Assembly: GCA_024638765.1 (NCBI GenBank)
Contig: JAHEJT010000025.1
Coordinates: 1-42,948, forward strand
DNA length: 42,948 nt
DNA from: Verrucomicrobiales bacterium
GTDB lineage: Bacteria; Verrucomicrobiota; Verrucomicrobiia; Verrucomicrobiales; DEV007
Direction: 5' to 3'
A program made the translations under genes and the position numbers. Within the stretch, counting starts at the first letter, position 1. Every line of letters starts with the position of its first letter. This document shows, one piece after another, positions 38,356 to 42,948 of the stretch. The notes beneath the pieces are model-generated. The model searched no databases. It was not told the origin of the DNA and worked only from the letters and a program-made list of their open reading frames with translations.

Positions 38356-40287
38356 TCACTCTGCGGGGTAGGAGTCGGGTCGATACCGGTAAACGTAGCG
38401 GGTACAGGGGTCGTGGAGCCCATGGAGAGTCTCCACCCACGTGAAATACTGCGAATTCTCAAGCGTGGCCATGATCTCGGGAAAGTGAATGCGCGCCATT
38501 CCCGGTTGCGCCAGGTTCACATGGAGAGGTTTGCCGGCGTCATCTGCTTCCCGCAGGACTCCGGTAAATTCCGGAAAGGTGCGCACCCTCCGGAGAGCCG
38601 GATCATACCCGATGGTAAACATATGGAATCCCACCGTCATCACGTCGTCGATGCGCGGGTCAAAGGGATTGATAATCTCCCGTGTCAGAAGCACCGATTC
38701 GCGGTTCGGTTCCACAGGTTTGGTCCGCTCGATGCGCCTCTGTTGACGGGTGATCGTGAAGAAGAGAATCCCGAGGGTAAGTCCGACGCCGAGGAACGCC
38801 TGGGAACGGGTGGAAGGGTCGCGCGCCGCGCGCGAGGAAAACTCCGCGCCCAGGGCCCAGAGCATGACGACGGCCGGGACCGATCCGATGAGATACCAGT
38901 GGTAAAGGAGATTCCCGGCGAGAGTGTTATGGAGGACGGTGAGGGGGGCGGGAAGCAGGAGGGGCAGGAGCAACCAACGCCAGGGCGCGCGCCGGGCGAG
39001 ATGCCAGACGCCGAGCAGGAGCGCCACCATCGCAAGGAGGGCCAGGAAGCCCATGAAGGCGGAGTGGCCGTGCGCCATCCCAAAGAGGGAGTGCGCCAGT
39101 GGATTGTTTTGTTCCCAGGGACTCCACGGAATGCCGGTCGCGAGGTACCCCAGTGTGTCCCGGATCCAGGAAAGGCCGGGTGCGCCCTGGGCACGAGGGC
39201 GTTGGAGCCACGCCTGGAAGGGGAGCAGGCAGGGGGCCATCATCTGGATCACGGCCATGGCGGAGGTGACTCCCGCCACGATCCAGCGCCGGACAAGGAA
39301 GGCACGGCCTGTCGTCAAGATCAGGAGCAGGGCGGCGGCGTTGAGAGTGAGGATGAAATAAAGGGTGGCCGGGTTGGTATAAAAGAGGAGAAACTGCGCC
39401 CACGCGTAGAGCATCCACCATTTCCAGCGTCCGGATTGGAGGCAGCGGACGAGAAGGATCAGGCAGATGAGTTGGAACAGGAGGACGAGGGAATACCCGC
39501 GTGCCTGCGCGCTGTAACGGATAAACCAGGGGTGCACGGCGAGCAGGAATGGGGCCAGCAGGGCCGCGCGGCGGTGGCCGAGCGAGCAGAGAAAATATCC
39601 GCAAGCCCAGACCGCGGCGATCCCGGCGAGGTAAGCCGGCAGGCGGAGAGCGAACTCCGAGAAATACGGTCTGTCCGGCGCGGTGATTTTGGGGACAAGA
39701 GAGTGGGAAAGGCGAGACAGTATAGTGAAAAATATGTGATTGTTAGGATTCTTGTAGAGCCATAGCGTTGTCTGCCACGACAAATCTTCCAGCGCGAGTT
39801 CTCCCGTGGACGGATCGCGGGCGACCTCGCCGACGATGTGTTTTCTCATGGTGAACTCTTCATCGCCCCAGAGACTCTGGGTCAGGAGGGGCGCATTAAT
39901 CCAGGCGGAGAGAGCGACGGCGGCAGCGAGGGCCATGGAAACAATCCGCGCGGATGGTCCTTCCTTGGAAGGGCTCTTTGAGGGAGTGAGAGGCGCGCTG
40001 CAGGCCGCGGGGGCGGGCGCCAGGAGCCATCGCCCAGCGCCCAGGAGCAGGAGTGAAAGGGCGAGATTGATGGCCGCCGCCCAGTATTCGCCGCTGACGA
40101 TATATTCGCGGATACCGACGGATTTGCCGGTTTCGAGGCGCGGTCCGATGCCTTTTTCCCAGGGCTTGGGGCCGGCGGCGAGATAGAGGGTGCAAGCGGC
40201 AGCCGCGAGCGTCAGCAGCGAGTAATAGATTCTAGAAGGGGCGGGCAATGCGCGGAACCACGATACCGGCTGCCGAAGAAAGTGCAT
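38356..40287 (-). CDS. Large polytopic glycosyltransferase (PMT/ArnT-like, GT-C)
   Basis: 643 residues with 12 or so spans. After the first spans and a Pro/Ser-rich loop comes 'SLWGDEEFTMRKHIVGE', the acidic first-loop motif of GT-C enzymes such as PMT/ArnT. 'NPNNHIFFTILSRLSHSL', 'SEFALRLPAYLAGIAAVWACGYF' and 'HPWFIRYSAQARGYSL' are classical positions of this superfamily ('R.P......l.....y', 'y...aR.Y.l'). The C-terminal ~130 residues are a soluble tail. It probably moves a sugar from polyprenyl phosphate to an envelope acceptor. The family 2 glycosyltransferase ending 16 bases upstream could make that polyprenyl-phosphate sugar. The start ATG is at 40287. Confidence 0.84.
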   Translation of the reverse strand: MHFLRQPVSWFRALPAPSRIYYSLLTLAAAACTLYLAAGPKPWEKGIGPRLETGKSVGIREYIVSGEYWAAAINLALSLLLLGAGRWLLAPAPAACSAPLTPSKSPSKEGPSARIVSMALAAAVALSAWINAPLLTQSLWGDEEFTMRKHIVGEVARDPSTGELALEDLSWQTTLWLYKNPNNHIFFTILSRLSHSLVPKITAPDRPYFSEFALRLPAYLAGIAAVWACGYFLCSLGHRRAALLAPFLLAVHPWFIRYSAQARGYSLVLLFQLICLILLVRCLQSGRWKWWMLYAWAQFLLFYTNPATLYFILTLNAAALLLILTTGRAFLVRRWIVAGVTSAMAVIQMMAPCLLPFQAWLQRPRAQGAPGLSWIRDTLGYLATGIPWSPWEQNNPLAHSLFGMAHGHSAFMGFLALLAMVALLLGVWHLARRAPWRWLLLPLLLPAPLTVLHNTLAGNLLYHWYLIGSVPAVVMLWALGAEFSSRAARDPSTRSQAFLGVGLTLGILFFTITRQQRRIERTKPVEPNRESVLLTREIINPFDPRIDDVMTVGFHMFTIGYDPALRRVRTFPEFTGVLREADDAGKPLHVNLAQPGMARIHFPEIMATLENSQYFTWVETLHGLHDPCTRYVYRYRPDSYPAE

Positions 40288-40303
40288 GCGGTGTTCCCGG
40301 TCT

Positions 40304-41056
40304 TCAGGCCGCCTGATCTGCGGCGGTGTGTGTGTCGAGAAGGCTCCGGTAATGACCTGCAACGAAGCGCCCCATCATGCGGAGAACGTTGAGCCCGTAG
40401 GGAATGGGACTGAGACTGGATACTTCATCGTCGTAGCGGGTGGGGATCGGAATCTCGGCGCAACGAATTCCAGCCAAATGCGCCATGATAATCATCTCGG
40501 CGTCGAAATTGTAATTGTCCTGGAGTTCTTCGAAAGGGACGCGTTCCAGGAGTTTCCGGGAGTATACCATGTAGCCGCTGTGGAACTCCGCCATACGCGT
40601 GCCGACCACCAGGTTTTCGAAGGTGGTCAGCACTTTGTTGGGAAGGTAGCGGGTGAGAGGCATGCCGCCTTGGCGGGCGCCTCCACCCAACATGCGGGAA
40701 CCCTGGACAATTTCCGTTTCTCCCCGCTCAATAGGCTCGCAGAGCCGGATCGCCATGTCGGGCGCATACTGGCCATCCGAGTGGACGATGATCATGATTT
40801 CCCATCCGGCGTCATAAGCTGCTCGCATTCCCGTCTTAAGGGCGCCGCCGTACCCCCGGTTCTTCGCATGGTGCAATGCGGTGACATGGCCGTGTTTCTC
40901 CGCAAGTTGGTCGGCAACCTTTCCGGTTTCGTCCGGGCTGGCGTCGTTGACGATGAATACCGCGCCCTCCCTGGCGATACCATCCGGAAGGGTGTCGATG
41001 ACGCCGGCCAGGGTGTGCTCGGCTTTGAAGGACGGGATAATAACGGCTTTTTTCAT
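40304..41056 (-). CDS. Family 2 glycosyltransferase (polyprenyl-phosphate sugar synthase-like)
   Basis: 250 residues, GT-A fold. 'KKAVIIPSFKAEHTLAGVIDTLP' and 'VFIVNDASPDET' give the nucleotide-binding part; 'HAKNRGYGGALKTGMRAA' is the motif of DPM1/DPG synthases; 'IVHSDGQYAPDM' holds the metal-binding Asp; 'FHSGYMVYSRKLLERVPFEEL' and 'FDAEMIIMA' follow. There is no C-terminal membrane anchor. It likely transfers a sugar from an NDP-sugar to polyprenyl phosphate, feeding the GT-C enzyme encoded 16 bases downstream. ATG at 41056, facing away from cimA. Confidence 0.87.
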   Translation of the reverse strand: MKKAVIIPSFKAEHTLAGVIDTLPDGIAREGAVFIVNDASPDETGKVADQLAEKHGHVTALHHAKNRGYGGALKTGMRAAYDAGWEIMIIVHSDGQYAPDMAIRLCEPIERGETEIVQGSRMLGGGARQGGMPLTRYLPNKVLTTFENLVVGTRMAEFHSGYMVYSRKLLERVPFEELQDNYNFDAEMIIMAHLAGIRCAEIPIPTRYDDEVSSLSPIPYGLNVLRMMGRFVAGHYRSLLDTHTAADQAA

Positions 41057-41110
41057 GGGCGCATTCGCGGGCTAGCCGGCGGTTGCGGCTAAAATAAATG
41101 CGAATTTCCT

Positions 41111-41139
41111 TTGTCAGTTCGACACTACGCATTTAGATT
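41111..41139 (+). promoter_or_regulatory. Sigma70-type promoter of the cimA leader
   Basis: TTGTCA (41111-41116), 17-base spacer, TAGATT (41134-41139). The boxes match consensus at 5 and 4 of 6 positions with ideal spacing. The expected transcript start is near 41146, only a few bases before the leader peptide ATG at 41150, leaving a ~170-base leader before cimA. Confidence 0.5.
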
Positions 41140-41151
41140 TGCCGGGCAAAT
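41137..41151 (+). promoter_or_regulatory. Perfect 15-bp dyad over the cimA transcript start
   Basis: ATTTGCC-g-GGCAAAT is a perfect palindrome that begins in the -10 box and ends in the leader ATG. Its size and position fit a repressor operator. It is not expected to fold as RNA because its loop is one base and half of it may not be transcribed. Confidence 0.4.
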
Positions 41152-41269
41152 GCAAAGACGAATTATTGGCATTATCTCTTCGATCATCGCCGGCTAGCGC
41201 GTTCCTGCGGCTGGGTGAGGTCTTCGTCTTTTTGCATTCGAATCTTCTGTTCCAGCCCAGGGCCGCTGG
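41149..41269 (+). promoter_or_regulatory. cimA leader RNA with alternative pairing segments
   Basis: AATGCAAAGACGAA (41149-41162, the start of the leader peptide) pairs with TTCGTCTTTTTGCATT (41223-41238): 14 pairs with a two-base bulge, nine contiguous. In addition CCGGCT (41190-41195, end of the peptide) can pair with GGCTGG (41209-41214, two wobbles), GGCTGG with CCAGCC (41252-41257), and CCAGC (41252-41256) with GCTGG (41265-41269). The 1:2, 2:3, 3:4 order recalls attenuators. A canonical stem followed by a T-run is not visible, so the output could be rho-dependent termination or translation control. T-box consensus sequences are absent. Confidence 0.45.
41150..41197 (+). CDS. Isoleucine-rich leader peptide of cimA
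   Basis: A 15-codon frame ATG...TAG encodes MQRRIIGIISSIIAG: six isoleucines in three adjacent pairs (codons 5-6, 8-9, 12-13). The gene it precedes, cimA, catalyses the committed step of the citramalate route to isoleucine. Leader peptides rich in the pathway's end-product residue are the hallmark of ribosome-mediated attenuation (trp, his, leu and ilv operons of enterobacteria). A promoter lies directly upstream, so the peptide would be translated from a very short 5' end. No strong Shine-Dalgarno sequence is present; GGG at 41144-41146 is the best. It ends 117 bases before the cimA ATG, in a region able to form alternative stems. Chance seems unlikely but not excluded. Confidence 0.72.
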   Translation: MQRRIIGIISSIIAG

Positions 41270-41314
41270 CGTTTCGCGGTGATGGTCCCCTCCATTTACG
41301 GGAGAGAATCGGTC

Positions 41315-42913
41315 ATGAGTAAGAAACATAAAATCGCCATATACGATACCACCCTGAGAGACGGCACTCAGGGCGAGGGAGTTTCATTCAGTTCGCTGGA
41401 TAAGCTTCGTATCGCGGAGAAACTCGATGATTTCGGGGTGGATTACATTGAGGGGGGGTGGCCCGGCTCAAACCCCAAGGACGTCAAGTTCTTCGAGGAA
41501 GCTGCCAAAAGGGATTGGGGCCAGGCGCGGATCGCATCCTTCGGCAGCACCCGGCGGGCCGATCTCAAGGTCGAGGACGATCCGCAGATCCAGCTACTGC
41601 TCAAGGCGGAGACGCCGGTGGTGACGTTTTTCGGCAAGAGCTGGAAATTGCACGTGACCGAGGTCCTGCGGACGACGGAAGAGGAGAACCGCGCCATGAT
41701 TCGGGATACGGCGCGTTACCTCGTGCAGGAGGGGAGAGAGGTGATCTATGACGCCGAACACTTTTTCGACGGCTTTAAGGACGATTCCGCCCATGCGCTG
41801 GGAACCCTGCGCTCCGCCGCGGAAGGGGGCGCCGGCATCGTGGTCCTTTGTGACACCAACGGCGGCACTCTGCCGGACGAGATCGAAGCTATCTGTCAAA
41901 AGGTGTCGGAAGAACTGGATATCCCCTTCGGGATCCACACTCACGACGATTCCGGACTGGGGGTCGCCAACGCCCTCGCGGCGGTGCGCGCCGGCGCTTG
42001 CCAGGTCCAGGGCACGGTCAACGGGTACGGAGAGCGGACCGGCAACTGCAACCTGACTTCCGTAATTCCCAATCTGCAGCTCAAGATGCAGTTTCCCGCC
42101 GTCAGAGATCTCAGCCGGCTCACCGAGGTATCGCATTTTGTCGATGATCTCGCCAACTGCGCGCGCAATGAGAGGGCACCTTTCGTGGGCAGCACCGCTT
42201 TTTCACATAAAGGGGGCATGCACGTGAATGCGGTCCAGAAATTGGCGCGCACCTACGAGCACATCGAGCCCCGCGAAGTGGGAAACCGCCAGCATATCCT
42301 GGTCTCAGAGCTTTCCGGTCAGAGCAACGTCCTCTTGAAGGCGCAGGAAATGGGGATCGCGCTGGAAAAGGGGAGCCCGGAAGTCCGGCAGGTGCTGGAG
42401 AAAGTCAAGGAGCTGGAGAAAGAAGGTTATGAATTCGAGGCGGCGGAAGGTTCCTTTGAACTTCTCGTGTTCGAAGCGCTCTCGAAATTTCGCTCCTATT
42501 TCGATCTCAATGAATACCATTGCAGTTACCGGCGCCGGCCCCAGGATAATTACGAGACCTGTGAAGCCACGGTGAAATTGCGGGTGGGCGACACTGACAA
42601 TTACACGGTCGCCGAGGGGGATGGACCGGTCAACGCGCTGGACGCGGCGCTGCGCAAAGCGCTGGAACCTTTCTATCCCGAGATCTCCCGGATCTCTTTG
42701 AAGGATTACAAGGTCCGCATCATTGACAGCCAGATGGGGACCGCGGCCAAGACCAGGGTTCTGGTCGTAAGCAGCGACGGAGAGCAGCACTGGGGCACTG
42801 TCGGCGTTTCCTACAACATCATCGACGCCAGTTGGCTGGCGCTGGCGGACAGTTTTGAGTATTACCTGCTCAAGCAGGGGGTGGAACCGAAGCGGCGGGC
42901 GGCGGATGGTTAA
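41315..42913 (+). CDS. cimA: Citramalate synthase
   Basis: 532 residues, the long CimA type (TIGR00977-like). 'IAIYDTTLRDGTQGEGVSFSSLDKLRIAEKLDDFGVDYIEGGWPGSNPKD' starts the TIM barrel with the metal/substrate Arg-Asp. 'FGSTRRA', 'TFFGKSWKLHVTEVLRTT', 'DAEHFFDGFK', 'LCDTNGGTLP', 'HTHDDSGLGVANAL' (metal His residues) and 'STAFSHKGGMHVNAV' follow. The C-terminal ~150 residues form the LeuA-type allosteric domain where isoleucine would bind. It condenses pyruvate and acetyl-CoA to (R)-citramalate, opening the threonine-independent path to 2-ketobutyrate and isoleucine. The ATG at 41315 has GGGAGAG at 41300-41306, an ideal distance; an ATG at 41279 lacks this. Confidence 0.95.
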   Translation: MSKKHKIAIYDTTLRDGTQGEGVSFSSLDKLRIAEKLDDFGVDYIEGGWPGSNPKDVKFFEEAAKRDWGQARIASFGSTRRADLKVEDDPQIQLLLKAETPVVTFFGKSWKLHVTEVLRTTEEENRAMIRDTARYLVQEGREVIYDAEHFFDGFKDDSAHALGTLRSAAEGGAGIVVLCDTNGGTLPDEIEAICQKVSEELDIPFGIHTHDDSGLGVANALAAVRAGACQVQGTVNGYGERTGNCNLTSVIPNLQLKMQFPAVRDLSRLTEVSHFVDDLANCARNERAPFVGSTAFSHKGGMHVNAVQKLARTYEHIEPREVGNRQHILVSELSGQSNVLLKAQEMGIALEKGSPEVRQVLEKVKELEKEGYEFEAAEGSFELLVFEALSKFRSYFDLNEYHCSYRRRPQDNYETCEATVKLRVGDTDNYTVAEGDGPVNALDAALRKALEPFYPEISRISLKDYKVRIIDSQMGTAAKTRVLVVSSDGEQHWGTVGVSYNIIDASWLALADSFEYYLLKQGVEPKRRAADG

Positions 42914-42917
42914 GGAT

Positions 42918-42948
42918 CCGCCTTCGCCAAGGCTACGGCGGGACACGT
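42918..42948. repeat. Repeat fragment after cimA, cut by the window edge
   Basis: CCGCCTTCGCCAAGGCTACG continues with GCGGG, so CCGCC/GGCGG can pair across the unit. It resembles the reverse complement of 5409-5430 within the 5222-5450 element. Its extent beyond the window is unknown. Confidence 0.5.

Noticed and set aside
41057..41314. T-box riboswitch in the cimA leader
   Set aside because: An Ile-specific T-box would also explain control of cimA, but the conserved T-box antiterminator sequence (AGGGTGG-type) and a terminator are missing; the Ile-rich frame explains the region better.

Overview
The window is a GC-rich bacterial chromosome segment packed with housekeeping genes and many short palindromic or tandem repeats in the gaps. 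The gene set points to the PVC superphylum, most likely Verrucomicrobiota. The pointers are exported PQQ-type propeller proteins of the 'WPQFLGPNRDG' kind, an exosortase-associated type CAAX protease, an EhpF-like adenylating enzyme, and the repeat families. No rRNA or 16S-type marker is present, so this placement is inference. I saw no tRNA, rRNA, CRISPR array, transposase or phage gene.

Layout, left to right. 1-5.2 kb (+): the end of pyrF, guaB and guaA (nucleotide synthesis), then a membrane glycosyltransferase. 5.5-7.2 kb: a small lipoprotein and a convergent avtA. 7.6-19.0 kb (+): three secreted PQQ-propeller proteins, a DUF3311-like peptide with a sodium:solute symporter, and a three-gene carboxylate-reduction module (EhpF/LuxE-like adenylating enzyme, LuxC/ALDH-like reductase, iron-type alcohol dehydrogenase). 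19.2-22.1 kb: a duplicated four-cysteine protein (-), a D,D-carboxypeptidase-like protein and phosphofructokinase. 22.5-31.6 kb (+): an alaR/alaT-like regulator and transaminase pair, a sugar nucleotidyltransferase with a CAAX protease, nadE, a ParE-type toxin-antitoxin pair, a GspG-like membrane protein, hisC and mnmE. 31.9-41.1 kb (-): rplQ and rpoA, an iron-type ABC importer, and two glycosyltransferases. 41.1-42.9 kb (+): cimA, citramalate synthase.

The strongest new signal is just upstream of cimA. A 15-codon reading frame (MQRRIIGIISSIIAG, six isoleucines) starts at 41150, a few bases after a plausible sigma70 promoter. It is followed by RNA segments that can pair in alternative ways. 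CimA makes the first committed intermediate of threonine-independent isoleucine synthesis, so this looks like an isoleucine-sensing leader peptide.

Other signals worth attention are: the carboxylate-to-alcohol module; palindromic repeats that sit in frame inside two genes (a PQQ protein and hisC); heptamer arrays near gene starts whose 7-base period puts stop codons in all three frames; and several MITE-like inverted-repeat elements. All functional calls come from reading the sequence and remembered family features. No database search was run.
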